Assembly (NCBI GenBank): GCA_949358305.1
Contig: OX442322.1
Coordinates: 7,068,001-7,132,000 of the forward strand
DNA from: Strigamia acuminata
Lineage: Eukaryota > Arthropoda > Chilopoda > Geophilomorpha > Linotaeniidae
Length of the DNA: 64,000 nt
Direction: 5' to 3'
Shown in pieces: positions 1 to 11,390 of this stretch (positions within the stretch are counted from its first letter, which is position 1; each line of letters starts with the position of its first letter). The notes below the pieces were generated by a model that saw only the letters and a list, made by a program, of their open reading frames with translations, made no database searches and was not told where the DNA came from. A program made the translations under genes and the position numbers.

Positions 1-214
1 CCGTGACCCCAGGTGGTCGTAAAGGACGTCGGGGGGACACTTGCCACAGGTTGTCAGGCAATTTTAGCATTGCCTCCCAATTTTGGTCTTTCGCTTCGGA
101 CAACGAGGGATCAGTGCTACGAATTGTGAAAAGTGCTCCGATTTCGTGCGACGGTTTAGTGCCACTCTCTAAGCTTTTGTGTTCTCCGCGTCCTGTTTTG
201 TCTAGCGATTTACG
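1..214 (+). other. E1 leader (untranslated region before gag)
   Basis: This is non-coding leader that aligns with the leaders of E4 and E5 just upstream of gag. It shares the run around CAGGTTGTCAGGCAAT and the following hairpin. GGCAAT at 57-62 pairs with ATTGCC at 69-74 across a six-base loop. The same stem is present in E4 and E5 although the surrounding bases differ. No separate gene is visible. Confidence 0.7.
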
Positions 215-847
215 ATGCAGAAGGCGGCTAACTCGAACAGTTTAATTCCGGTTCTCGGTGTTGACAATTACGAACAATGGCGGTTGTCAATGCAGTTTTT
301 GCTGAAGTCTGAGGGGCTCTGGAGGCACGTGACGGAGGACAAGGAAGCGGAACATATTGCCACGTTAACGCCCAAAGAATTGGATAGATTCATGATAAAG
401 AAGGACAAGGCATTAGGACACATCTACAGCCATGTGAGCCCCGCCAAGCGTACTGTTTTGGAAACCTGTAACACGCCAAAGGAGGCGTGGGACAAGTTGG
501 CGAAAACATACGCGCCCAGCTCTAGAGCCCGTCAAGCGGCGATGCGCTGGGAGTTCCTCAGCCTCCAACTCCAACCTGGCGAAGATATGCCGGACTTCAT
601 TGCCCGCGTGGACAATTACGTGCGGCAATTAAGTGACGTTAATGAAATTATCAGTCCGATTCACCACGCGTACCAGTACCTGAAGTGTTTACCGCCCGAA
701 TATGCTCAGGCCACCTTCGCAATATACCATTGGCCAGATCCACAGTTTACGCCGAAGGATGTTGCGGCTCAAATCCATCGGCTTACTCGGAACGAGCCAA
801 TCATCAGCTCACGCGTCTATGAAGGGACAATTCCGACCCCGAAATAA
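215..847 (+). pseudogene. gag: E1 gag, N-terminal capsid-like part
   Basis: This 210-codon frame is the copia-type Gag (UBN2/Retrotran_gag family), the structural protein that forms the virus-like particle. It opens with the family N-terminus ending in the VDNYEQW motif and includes the conserved NTPKEAWDKL and YAPSSRARQAA segments. The start at 215 matches the Met used in E4 and E5 (MQK...). The frame ends early at 847. The zinc-knuckle part continues in another frame from about 828, so there is a frameshift at about 820-847. Gag of intact E4 runs through this point without a break. Confidence 0.85.
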
Positions 848-2135
848 ATCCGGACCTCGTGATATTTCGACGGTGCAATGTTACAATTGCGACCAATTTG
901 GACATTACGCAAACAAATGTCCCCGTCCTCGCCGTCAACAACAGGATCAACCAGCGGCTTCACTGCAGCAACGATCGTCACGCAGCAAGAGCCGCAGGCG
1001 CAATAAGAACGCCGCAGCAAAGGCAAATAACCAGCGTCCCCGAGAAAGCTCGCATCCACACCGGGAAGGGACATTTTTCGTCAACGCGCCGCAAGTAATC
1101 CAACGTCCAGTGGCCCATTTCATGCAATCGAATGAGTGGATACTGGATTGCGGTGCCACAGATCACGTTTCTCACGTGCGTGCAGGTTTCACCGAGTTCG
1201 CCGATGTCATTCCATTCGACATCGAGTTGGGACAGGGAAAGTCCCAAGTCACGGGCAAAGGAACTGTTCGACTTCTTCTGGCGATCGATAAGACCCGATG
1301 CACCGTGAATTTAACAAACGTCCTTTACGCGCCGAATTTCGAGGCAAACTTGATTTCGGTTTCGAAGATAGACAAGGCGCGACATCACATCCACGTTTTC
1401 AACGGTGAGGTACATGTTTATCAATCGGACATTCGCAGCCCACTCATCCGTGCAAAGGAGAGGGGCGGGCTATATTATGTGGACGGTTTGTGTTCTACAC
1501 CGACATTTGCGACGACGGTTTCTCCCACCGTACAACCGACGACTCCCTCGCCACCTGCGCAAATGTACGTAACGACCGAGGAGGATTTCATTAAAATCCC
1601 CAAACCGAAAAAGGGAAAGGGCCAACAGCGAGAGATCACGGATTTTCGAATTGAGGTGCCAGCTATTGAACCTGTAAAGCAAATTTCGGTCCAACAAGCT
1701 ACCATCCGAAGTAACCCAATCCCACTTCCTATCCCCACACAAATCCACAATGACCTGACCGTTCCTCCTTCCTATGCGAGTGCCTTGCAGTCGATCCCGA
1801 CAACCGTTCCAGCCCCAATTCCTACTGCGAGTCAGAACGCAAATTCCTTTCCTCCCCTCGGCAATCCGTCTCAACCGAAAAAGAAAATTATTGCCAATCC
1901 GGCTTCGGTCAAGGATGCCACTGGTTTGTGGCACAGCCGTCTCGGCCACCTTCACACCAATGGAATGAAGTTGTTGGCCGCAAACGACCTAGTTTACGGA
2001 ATGCAACCAGGGGAAGTCAACAGGGAATTGGCCTGCAACGATTGTCGGATCGCCAAATCGACTAGAGCTTCTCACAAGCCCGATCCGAACCCCTCGACAA
2101 CAAAGCCTTTGGACCTTATCCACATGGATATATAG
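828..2135 (+). pseudogene. pol: E1 gag zinc knuckle, protease and integrase N-terminal region
   Basis: The frame contains the CCHC knuckle CYNCDQFGHYANKC, which binds RNA in Gag. Next comes the aspartic protease motif WILDCGATDH with its catalytic Asp. A Pro/Ser/Thr-rich linker follows, then the pre-integrase zinc region with LWHSRLGHLH and CNDCRIAKSTRASHK. It stops at HMDI followed by TAG (2133-2135). Compared with E4 (HMDLWGP), one extra A creates the stop and shifts the frame, so this break is an insertion and not a substitution. The protease still looks complete. Confidence 0.85.
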
Positions 2136-5100
2136 GGGGCCCGCCCCTACCCCATCGTTTGGAGGAGCGCGTTTCGTCCTTACCGTCATCGACGACGCTA
2201 CTCGCTAATGCTGGATCATACCGCTAGCGCAGAAATCACAAGTTTTCGCAACTTTTAAGGATTTTGTTGCACGGGTGGAGCGGATACAGGACGCGAAAGT
2301 CAAGGCTATCCGTACGGATCGGGGTGGCGAGTTTTTATCGAATGAATTTCTCCGCTACCTTCAAGACAAAGGCATTCAGGGTCAGCGAACGAATCCATCA
2401 TCGCCACAGATGAATGGCACGGCCGAGCGCATAAACCGGACAATGGCTGACAACTTTCGTGCAGTCTTATCCGAAACCAAGTTGCCGGAAGCGCTCTGGG
2501 CCGAGCTCGCGGTTACGTTCGCGTATATCAAGAACAGGTGCCCTCATTCTCGACTTAACAATCAGGTCCCGTACATCCTTTGGCGACAGAGAGCCCTTTC
2601 GTTACGTCATCTACGAAAAGTCGGTTCAAAGTGCTGGGTGCACTACACTGCGCCAGGCCGCAAGAAACTGGATCCGCGGGCCTGGGAGGGGTATTTAGTC
2701 GGCTACGCCACAGGGACCCGTGGATACAGGATTTGGAACCCAACCGACAACAAGGTTTACGAATCTATTCACGTTACAATCGATGAGCGTCAATCGTATC
2801 GGAAATCGATTAAAATTTCATCTCAACAACCTCAAGAATCGTTTCCGAGCCCGAATCAGCAATCCGTCACATTCGACGACAACCTCCATTACCATCAGTG
2901 GCCGAGGGGATCTGATTCCGAGGCATCCGGACATTCCGCGAACGATTCTGACAATGGAAATAGTCAGCACGTGTCAACTGCATCCGCATCGATGCACACG
3001 CCTCCGGCTTTTCTGCACATCCACATACCACCACCGACAACTCCGGAACGAATGTTACTGGATTTATGTGCGACAATACCTCCAGGTTCCGCATCTCTTC
3101 GGCAATCACATCACATCTCGTACGAAGAGGAACGTGACACCGACCTCGACATCCGAGAGATGGATGAATTGTCGATTTATCCGGAAACGTCGGAAGTCCC
3201 TGGTGCATCGGCGGAACAATCGGCACGTCAATCGCCTCAAACGACGCCTCGTACATCTGCACCACCATCGCCTCAACGATCGGCGGCGCCTCCTCTTCCA
3301 CGTGAAACACCGATACCGACGCCACGATTTATTACAACGCGTCGTCAACAACGCGCTGGTGATCCTGCTACGCATACGTTGCAGATATTCGACCCCGATC
3401 CGATGTCACCAGCTTTGGTATTGGGAACCGAAGTCGCTGCGGCAACCGCTCACCACACGACTCACATGTGGCGATTCGTTGGTGGAGATGGAGAGTGTCG
3501 TGAATGGGTACGCGAAGAGCATCTCCGGAAGGATCAAAAACCCGGATCAATCGCAATCGACGTTTATTATTTTTCAACTCCGAAGATCCGTCTAAGATCT
3601 TATCACGACATCGAGGAGTATTGTATGTTGAACAATATTGATTACGATCCCGGACTTTTCTTCTTTGGAAATCTCGAACATAAGTTACCAACTCTTCCGG
3701 GTGTTCGTCATGCGGCTCATTTATGCCGAACTGAGCCGGCTTCATTCGCCGAAATTCCCAAGTTCAACGACGCTCCGAAATGGCGTGAAGCAATTGGAGA
3801 GGAGCTCGATATGTTCAAAGAACGAGAAATCTATAAAGAAGTTCCCCGACCACCCGACACCACTATTCTTGGCTGCAAGTGGATTTTTAAACTCAAAACC
3901 GATGCAGCCGGAACCGTCACCCGATACCGAGCACGCTTAGTAGCACAAGGTTTTTATCAAACCCTCGGAGTCGATTTTGATGAGGTGTTTAGCCCAGTCG
4001 TGAACTTCATATTGATCCGTCTGTTTTTCTGTCTTCTCGTCGTATTACGTGGTTGGCAGGACGCCCACCTCGACGTGAAAGGTGCGTACCTGTACGGGGA
4101 GTTAAAGCATAAAGTATACATGCGAATCCCCGCAGGCACCACATGCTCTGATCCAAACAACGTGTGGCTGCTCCTCAAATCACTTTACGGCCTCCACCAA
4201 TCCGGGAGACAATGGTTCGAGAAACTCGACGAGACACTTCGGGCCCTCGGATTTCGAAGACTGCCAGCATGTAATTGTGTTTACGTGTTCGGGAATACAG
4301 CTGTTATGCTGGTCTACGTGGACGACATCGTTGTGTTTTACGCGTCCGACAGCGTTTTCAATCAGCTAATCTGTCTCATCTCTTCGAAATTCGATATAGT
4401 CAATCTCGGTCCGATCACGAAGTTATTAGGCGTCGAATTTATCCGCGTCGCCGGACGCACGTTCATAACGCAACGTGCTTATATCGCCAAACTTGTTAAG
4501 AAATTCGGGGCGTCGACCAATAATCTCGTCAAGACACCAGTGACCCCGGGAACGACACTCGTCAGAGGATCGACCGAAAACTTGGAAGATTTTCCATACC
4601 GATCTCTAATCGGTTCACTTCTGTTTTTGGCATCGAGAACTCGTCCCGACATACTCTATTCCGTCATCGCTCTGGCACAGTATAACGCGTGCTATAACCG
4701 AACCCACATCCGTGCCCTTCTCCAAGTTTTGCAGTACGTGGCAAACACCGCAGAACTTTGTATCGAGTTATCCGGCTGTGCTTCGAGTCAGTTATCGGCT
4801 TTCACCGACGCATCGTGGGCGAGCGATCCGGAAACATCTTTGAGCTTTGGAGGATACATCGTGTATATCGGCAACGTCCCCATCGGTTGGTCCTGTCGTA
4901 AACAGTCGACCGTCGCAGGCTCAACCATGGAAGCGGAATTTATCGCCCTGGTTGAGTGCGTGAAAGAACTCTTTTGGTTGGACAGCGTTTACACCGAATT
5001 CCCGACTCTTAACCGTTTATCTCGACCTATCGTATATTCCGACGCTCTGGCCTCCATACAATTTACGTCCAACGATATCGAAAACGCGAAAACAAAGCAC

Positions 5101-5256
5101 ATTCGCGTGAAGTACCATTGGCTCAGAGAGTGGTATACGACAGGAGTCTTCGATCTTCGAAAAGTTGCCAGCGAAGTGAATATCGCAGACATTTTTACGA
5201 AATGGCTTTCATCCGAACGTCTGCGATCATTAACCTCGAAGATCTTCCGAGTATAA
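2136..5256 (+). pseudogene. pol: E1 integrase core, reverse transcriptase and RNase H
   Basis: After a TAA at about 2206-2208 in the integrase (DDATR then stop), the frame is open from 2275 to 5256, 993 codons. Visible motifs are the integrase second Asp (IRTDRGGEF) and Glu (NGTAERINRT), then a variable linker. The RT follows with LGCKWIFKLK, RARLVAQGF and the catalytic YVDDIVVF. RNase H comes last, with FTDASWASD, STMEAEF and the C-terminal KTKHIRVKYHWLREW. The active-site residues are all present, so only the upstream breaks make E1 inactive. It reads into a 216-bp 3' untranslated stretch before the polypurine tract. Confidence 0.92.
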
Positions 5257-5472
5257 ACCTTATCGTGACATTCCTAATTTCGTTTCACCCGACTTTGAGG
5301 ATCATCGAGTATTCGAGGGAATTTTCGGGCTTCCTTAGGGAAGAGTTCTTCAATCACAGTACCCGGCCCGATGATTCGACTTTATTTTTTTTACTTTTCG
5401 AACTTTATCAACTGTAATTCCAGTACATGTCTATCTGATCCCCTGATAAATATTTCCATCGAAGAGGGGATT
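5257..5472 (+). other. E1 3' untranslated region and polypurine tract
   Basis: There is no coding potential between the RNase H stop and the LTR. The tract GAAGAGGGGATT (5461-5472) abuts the LTR and is the expected plus-strand priming site. E5 has the same arrangement, with GGGGGG directly before TGTTG. Confidence 0.8.
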
Positions 5473-6017
5473 TGTTGGTCTAAAGACCAAATATTATCGA
5501 TGAATATATTTTATTTCTTCTTGATTTCCCTTTAGGTTTAGATATTCAGCGCATATTAGTTATTACTTGATTGTTTTCGATGTTAACATTAATTTAGCGC
5601 TGTCTCGTATGTAATTCCATACTTTTATCACTTTCTGCTAGGATTTGTCCTATTATCAAATGATTTGTTCATATTCAATGTCAATTTCTGGCACCAGGTG
5701 CCACTCTACATTATTATCTGATTCCAACATGGCGCTGCACGTGAGCCACTGCAGCTTGGCTATTTTCTCTCTTCATTTGGAAACATTATGTAAAGTATTT
5801 TCTTTTTATTAAAGTGTATTTTGTTTTAAACCTCGTTCATTGTTATTAAGCACATTCAGTGCTTTCAGGCGACTATAAGCGGCCATTTGCCGCGCGCCTT
5901 ATGCGTATCTGCCCGATACGTTTCGCGAACGTTCGTACGCGAAGTACGACACCATTTCGCGTTGATACGCACGCTTCCGACCGGTTATTCACCGGATTCG
6001 CGCACTCCTCTGCTACA
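5473..6017 (+). repeat. E1 3' LTR (545 bp)
   Basis: It starts TGTTGG after a polypurine tract and ends CTACA, the usual TG...CA form. It contains a perfect palindrome TGGCACCAGGTGCCA (5689-5703) and, about 25 bp further, AACATGGCGCTGC. The last 11 bases (CCTCTGCTACA, 6007-6017) equal the 3' acceptor end of initiator tRNA-Met except for the final CCA. The right boundary is defined by the switch to E2 gag sequence. Confidence 0.85.
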
Positions 6018-6731
6018 AAAACAAGTTCGAGGTGTAAATGGCTGATTTCCGCCTTTTCCGCGTTGGAATCGCCCTTTTCCAAAGAATGCGCCTGCATTAT
6101 CGATGGAATCCTGTGTACGCATGCCATAGGAGTCTGAAGCTTCGAATAAACGATTATACTCTCCTAATAATTGCTCTTTCACTTTTGCAGTGGTGAAGTC
6201 TAAATCATCCCAGTGGTACATTATCTGCTTAATTGTCTCATAAGTCGTTGGGAGAAAATCCATATATTGGAATGCGATTTCCTCATCCGTCGGTATAACT
6301 TTGACGTTCGCGAGTTCTGCGACTTTTCTGTCGACACGGGCCAGAAAACACATCATCTCCTCATTGTCCATTAGATGCATTTGCAGGAACTCGCGCCTCA
6401 ATCTGCCTTTCCGGGCGCGTGTGGTGGGCTGGTAAGCATCTCGGATCGCTTCCCACGCCCCCTTAGAGGTATCCTTGGCAACGGCCACGAGCTGTTGCGC
6501 TTCTTCGCAACTCAGGCATATCGTGGACCACGCCCGCTTCTCACGCACTTTGAAATCCCGTTTCTCCTTCGCTGTGGCGGTTGCGGCGGGCGCAGTCTCG
6601 TCGCCCGTCACGTGGTCCCACACGCCTTGCTGGGATAACAATAATTTTACACCAATCACCCATTGGGCATAATTCGTCCCATTCAGTTTTTTAATCGATT
6701 TATAATCGTCGTATTTTTCCTCTGACGCCAT
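6018..6731 (-). pseudogene. gag: E2 gag, split by E1
   Basis: The frame begins at Met 6731 (MASEEKYDDYKSIKKL) and matches E3 Gag over about 235 residues with only a few differences. Agreement ends within the zinc knuckle at TPRTCF, where E1 begins; the last apparent residues are read from the E1 LTR. This is the particle-forming capsid part. Without its knuckle and pol half in place it cannot work as it stands. Confidence 0.88.
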
Positions 6732-7806
6732 ATCTAGTCGATTCGTTGCGGAGATTGCACTTTTTCACAAAATAAATCGTCGCACACACCAAATGAAGCA
6801 CAAAACACACTTTTTACGCTTTTACAAGTGGCGTAAACCCCCAAAAGGTTTAGGCGAAAATTATACAGCCTCCCTTGGACAAATCTCACTAAATGAGACG
6901 AAAAACTTTACGTAGTATCTCCCGAGTTCCGACCGGACTCCTAGGACCGCGGGACACTCGGTGGCCAGAGAAAGCCTACGCAAAAATACAATTCCATTAC
7001 GCGACTGCGTAAAGGGTGGAAAGGATACTACAAGACCCCCGAACAAAACCTTAAGCTTATTAACAAGGAATTTCGACAACTTAAAACTAAATAATAGTTG
7101 GCAAGATGAAAATCCGTTGTTTTGCGGGTTGGTTTGCGTCGCAAATCTCCCGCGTAGATCCCACGTCGTGAAATGGATGCACGTCGACTCAACGTGCTCG
7201 TCCGCACCTTCGTAGGATGTGCTCCGTGCACAAAACCTCGGGAAAAATGCCAGCGCGTATGTTTAACCCGCTAACTGGTCTTCTGGTCGAATGCCTGCGC
7301 GTATGTTTAACCCGCTAACAGGACTTCTCTCCTCAAATGGAAATAAGCACGTCGTATTTCGCCTACTTTGACAAAAATGGCCGCCGTCGAAGAATTCGCT
7401 TCGTACGATGGCGTCCGTCGTTTCCCACGGCGAATCGATCCAAAACGATCCAAAAACGACGTCGATTCGACGTATTCTCGCGTCGAATCACGATGAGAGC
7501 GTGTGTCGACCCGTACACACGATTCTCCGCTGGCTTCACGGCTCGTCGCGATGAAACCAAATCAAAATGGCGCCCGCAGAAGAAAATCTTCTTTATATCG
7601 AGCAATGTGCTTATTTTGCACAGAATTTCGACAATTCTCACACTGTTCGATCCAGAAATGCCTCCGCAAACGTCCGCACACGTTGTCAGCTTTACAAACA
7701 CCTCGAATCCGACGATACGTCTCTGCGACGATACTGGCGAATCCGCGATGTCCGTTTCTTCACGAAACTTGCCGCAAACGTATCACAAACGGTTGGCCGC
7801 GTCGTC
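6732..7806 (-). other. E2 leader
   Basis: About 1.07 kb of non-coding leader lies between the primer site and gag, co-linear with the E3 leader (27,387-28,438). It carries a short direct repeat, GGGTTAAACATACGCGC, twice (within 7255-7320 on the opposite strand), also present in E3. Several short frames exist but they differ between E2 and E3, so I call no gene. Confidence 0.75.
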
Positions 7807-7824
7807 AACCATCCTCTGCTACTA
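7807..7824 (-). other. E2 primer binding site for initiator tRNA-Met
   Basis: On the minus strand the 18 bases directly inside the LTR match the complement of the initiator tRNA-Met 3' end at 17 of 18 positions. The single change is TGG to TAG at the start. The E3 copy is perfect. Confidence 0.85.
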
Positions 7825-7826
7825 TA

Positions 7827-8292
7827 TGATAGGTTTGTAGGCGCCGGACATCAATGAAAAGGAGCTGACACTCGATTTAAACGGTGCGGGAACTCGCATT
7901 ATGCGACCGCCATCTTTATTCATCGTGATGAGAGAGAAAACATAAAAGCGCACCTCTTTCGAGGCTACAAAGCTTAAAGTAGAATGAATCATTGTTAACA
8001 AGCAAGGATTCATTCTTTACATAACAAAAGTAAAGTAAACCCGGCATAAACAATAGATAATGTAAACAAAAGCCATGAGAAACTAAAAGATAAGCGCTCA
8101 TATTAGAGCAGACGACATATGGGCATGTCATTGCTAATAAGCACATTGGTTGGGGCACTTAGCACAGGAACAAAGGTTTAAAAGTCAATATCAACCAATG
8201 TAACACGGATACAGAATTGCAATGACACACACGTTGCATTTAACCGGAAACATGCAACCGATAAGATCAAACAGTTGGGCATTTTTCTAACA
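7827..8292 (-). repeat. E2 5' LTR (466 bp)
   Basis: On the minus strand it runs from TGTTAGAAAA to CTATCA, co-linear with the 456-bp E3 LTRs. It holds AAGATGGCGGT (7906-7916), a YY1-like site at the same place as in E3. Only this LTR of E2 is in the window. Confidence 0.9.
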
Positions 8293-8297
8293 GTTAC

Positions 8298-10079
8298 TAG
8301 GGCGGTCCTTAATGTTCTAAAGGCCTTATCATGAGCTGGGCCCCAATCAAATTTCTCGTCCTTCTTCGTCAAATTGACTAAGGGCTTGGATATGTCTGCA
8401 AAACCTGGAATAAACTTCCTGTAATACGAACAGAGCCCTATGAATCCTCGAAGAAGTTTGAGGTTAGTAGGAACTGGAAACTTAGCTACGGATTCCAGAT
8501 TCCTTGGGTCTGGTGATATACCCTCGGAGTCCACGACATGTCCCAAATACTTAATGGTGTTTGTTCCAAATGTGCACTTGCTCAACTTCACCTTTAAGTT
8601 AGATTGTCTAAGCTTGTCGAAAACGTTGTCTAGATCTTTCAAATGCTGATCGAATGTTTTAGAGAAAATGATAAGGTCGTCAATGTATGCGATACAGACT
8701 TTGCCTAGGAGGTTGCCTAAAACTTTGTTCATCAGCTTTTGAAAAGCTGCTGGGCTAGTGCAGAGACCTTGGCCTAGGACATTAAATTCATAATGCCCGC
8801 TGGAAGTTGTGAATGCTGTCTTTTCATTGTCTTCTTCATTTATCTCAACCTGGAAATATCCTTGAATGAGATCCATCATGGAAAAGAACTGTGCACCTGT
8901 CAGCTGATCTAAGGTGTCATCTATTCTTGGCAATGGGTACACCATTTTCTTTGTTATCGCATTCAATCGTCTCTAATCGACACAAAATCTCCACTTACCA
9001 TCTCTTTTCTTTATTAGCAATACAGGCGCGCTCCAGGGACTTTCTGATTCTCTTATCACTCCCATATCAAGCAATTTCTTTGTTTCCTCTGCTTCGACTT
9101 CTTTTTCCTTCATAGAACGACGATACGGTTGCAAATGTATTGGTTCATGGTCTCCAGTATCGATTTTATGCTTATACACTTGAACTCTTCCCAAATCCTT
9201 GTCAGAAACAGCAAATCTGTCTTGATTCTTTTGAAGAAGTTGTCGCATTTGCTCTTGTTGTTCTTTATTCATTTTGTCTTTTGCTATTGAGGAGTCAAAG
9301 TCAAAACAGTGTACCTGTTTTTCATCAAACACCCCAACATCAACCACATAATAAGCTTTTGCGATGGCTGACATCTCCTTCAGAAAGACTGTCTTCTTGG
9401 TTGGATTAGCCACTCGGACGATGCCTTTGCCGTTCTTGAAATCTGTTAAAGTTTTACAACCTATCACAGCAAATCTATCAGTAACATTATGCAATGGTTG
9501 CACAAACATGTCTAATGTAATTGTTTTATTCAAATAGATGGGAACAATGCATTCATGCATTGGTGGAATAGTGATGTTTTTCATTACCCTCGCAACATAA
9601 TTCTGATCAACAAAAGTTTTATTCATTGGAAATGACACTTCCTTTCCACTAGTTCGGCCCACAAAGATTTTTTGTTTGTCGTAGTCTAACACGCACTTCG
9701 CGAACAGCATGAATGGGTCACTTAGCAGCAATTCATAATGGAATCCTTTAACAATCAGGACCTCGATCCTGTATGTTAATTCACTAATTGTAATGTTGAT
9801 CTTGGTTTTTCCCATTGGAGTCACAAGTTCTCCGCTTACCCCTTGTAATTGAATATTTGGGCTGGGCGGGTAATTCAACTGTAAAGCTTCAGCAAGCTCT
9901 TCGCTGATAATATTGCGTTTTCCTCCACTGTCCATAACTGCCTTGACTTCCATGTTGTTCACTATTACTGGGATTTCTAATAGAGATTCTGAAATGTTCA
10001 TTTCGACTACGATTATCTTCTCTCTTCTACTCTTTCTTTTCTTCTTTGGATGGTAACATCTTCTTTGTGGCCGACCCAC
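8298..10079 (-). pseudogene. pol: E7 protease and reverse transcriptase, 3' part lost to E2
   Basis: Reading left from 10,079, a basic stretch precedes the aspartic protease (AVMDSGGKRN). A long spacer follows, then RT begins with WSAPVLLIKKRDGKWRFCVD. One in-frame TAG at about 8967-8972 replaces the usual Tyr of the VDYRRLN motif. RT continues with PRIDDTLDQL, the catalytic YIDDLIIFSK and YRKFIPGF. Similarity ends at 8,298, where E2 starts, before RNase H. One stop and the truncation make it a pseudogene. Confidence 0.88.
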
Positions 10080-10322
10080 TAGTTTTTCTCTTCATGTTGA
10101 CCTTGTTGTGGGTTCTGCTTAGGATTAGGGTTAGTTTTACCACCCCCTTGTGTCCTTTTCTTCTTAAACCACTTTCTGTTGTTTGGATTCCCTCTATTTT
10201 CTTGAAATTGTTGTTGTTCCTGTGGCGCAGTGTGTTATGTTCACAACCATAACGATGCCAACATCCACATGGACGCGTTGTTGTCGGACTGCTGTTTGAC
10301 CGTTGTCTACCTTTGTTATATC
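10080..10322 (-). pseudogene. gag: E7 gag C-terminal remnant
   Basis: This stretch lies between the E6 insertion and the protease. On the minus strand it reads Asn/Arg/Lys-rich sequence with clustered Cys and His (CGCWHRYGC), a degraded nucleocapsid-like region. Together with 16,181-16,529 it would form the gag 3' end. ATATC at 10,318-10,322 is one copy of the E6 target duplication. No intact CCHC knuckle is visible. Confidence 0.6.
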
Positions 10323-10639
10323 TGTTAACTTGTCGTACTCATTGATTACTCTGTTATTCTGTCGTATTATCAAGCGATAATATTCTCAATTGTTGCATAT
10401 GTATTTGTTTGCTTTTGCCTATTCACATTACGAGTGTTTGCAATGTCTCACATATTTAACTGTCATAATATGCCTCTAGGTGGCACTGTATACTTAAGGA
10501 GTCACATGACTTGAGAATAAAGCTCTCACTCTGTGTTTGAATTCACACCTGTGAACACCTGGCTGTTTCTTATCATTGTACTTTTTCCACACCATTGCAG
10601 ATCAATGCTATTCACACAAGTTTATAAACAATTCTAACA
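10323..10639 (+). repeat. E6 5' LTR (317 bp)
   Basis: It starts TGTTAACTTG and ends TTCTAACA. It contains CCTCTAGGTGGC (10,473-10,484), an 11/12 match to the CTCF core. It carries a 13-bp segment after CTCACT that the 3' copy lacks. Confidence 0.95.
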
Positions 10640-10640
10640 A

Positions 10641-10651
10641 GGTTATGGGCC
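10641..10651 (+). other. E6 half-tRNA primer binding site
   Basis: GGTTATGGGCC begins one base inside the LTR. It is complementary to the anticodon arm of initiator tRNA-Met (around nt 29-39), not to its 3' end. The same 11 bases lie at the same place in E8. Copia of Drosophila primes from such a cleaved tRNA half. Confidence 0.8.
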
Positions 10652-11390
10652 AATATAAAGCAGGAAAAGTGTCCAGAGTGATTTTGAAGCAATTTGAGTC
10701 ATTTAAGGTCAGCAGTGAAAATTTCCTCATTTTCATCCAAGATGGCGGCGCCCATGGTGGATGTCAACAATCAGTGTTTGTGCCTGGATTTTACGGTTCT
10801 GCAGCCAATAACTAGATGTCAAAGAGCGCAGGGACAATAATTGGTTTGAAAAATATTAGATTTTTTATTTATTTATATTTCTTTTCGCATTTTTCGGAAT
10901 TTCATTCCGGTATTGCGGGACGCAATACGTTTTGGCAACGTGTCGTCATTTTGGAGCGGAGAAACGACTGGACGACGTTTACACAAGCGGAACTATACTC
11001 GTCAACCACACGCGAAGTGTGAACGGGAATCCAGGATAACACGAGCGGAGGAAAAGAATTTTCACGGAAACCAGCTGGAAATTAATGAACAATTTGCGAA
11101 ATCAACACAAGACGGGAAACAACGAGAGAGGACAACTGCCAGCTGCAAAATACAACGAGAAACACAGCTAGAAACGTCTGGAAGACACCATTCTCGAACA
11201 TTTTCGTTATATTTTCGTTATATTTTCGATATTGTGATATTGCTAGCTTAGTGTTGTAACAGGATTTACTAACTTAGTTTAAGAGCGAACTAACCTCGCA
11301 ACACTGCACCTAGTTGCAAAAATTCAGTACAGAAAGTCTTTTTGGGGTCATTTGTGTGAAAAGTGCCACTTTATACAACAGAAAAACGCA
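10652..11390 (+). other. E6 leader
   Basis: About 740 bp of non-coding leader. It contains AAGATGGCGGC (10,739-10,749) soon after the primer site. Near its 3' end, the segment around AGGATTTACTAA and CTAACCTCGCAACACTGCAC is shared with the E8 leader. No conserved reading frame is seen. Confidence 0.7.

Larger units (their letters stand above)
1..6017 (+). mobile_element. E1: Ty1/copia LTR retrotransposon, 5' end outside the window, decayed
   Basis: The element reads left to right: leader, Gag, protease, integrase, reverse transcriptase, RNase H, polypurine tract, 3' LTR. The domain order PR-INT-RT-RH is the copia order. The 5' LTR and primer site lie left of the window. The 3' LTR ends at 6017 and the sequence then becomes gag of E2 in opposite orientation, so E1 is inserted in E2. 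The first five bases after the LTR (AAAAC, 6018-6022) should be one copy of the target duplication; the other copy is not in the window. The reading frame carries a Gag frameshift, a one-base insertion that makes a stop near 2134, and a TAA in the integrase, so the copy is dead. Its proteins resemble those of E4 and E5. Confidence 0.93.
6018..8292 (-). mobile_element. E2: Ty1/copia element of the E3 family, 5' part only
   Basis: Reading leftwards: LTR (8292-7827), primer site, leader, gag start. It is the same family as E3: the LTR begins TGTTAGAAAAATGCCC as at 26,911, and the Gag N-terminus is nearly identical. It is cut at 6018 by E1, so the rest lies beyond the left edge. On the right it interrupts the RT gene of E7. 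GTTAC at 8293-8297 is the expected target duplication copy. Confidence 0.9.

Noticed and set aside
2720-3595. 291-codon Arg/His-rich ORF overlapping E1 pol
   Set aside because: It is a shadow frame of the integrase-RT linker; composition reflects the pol codons in another phase.
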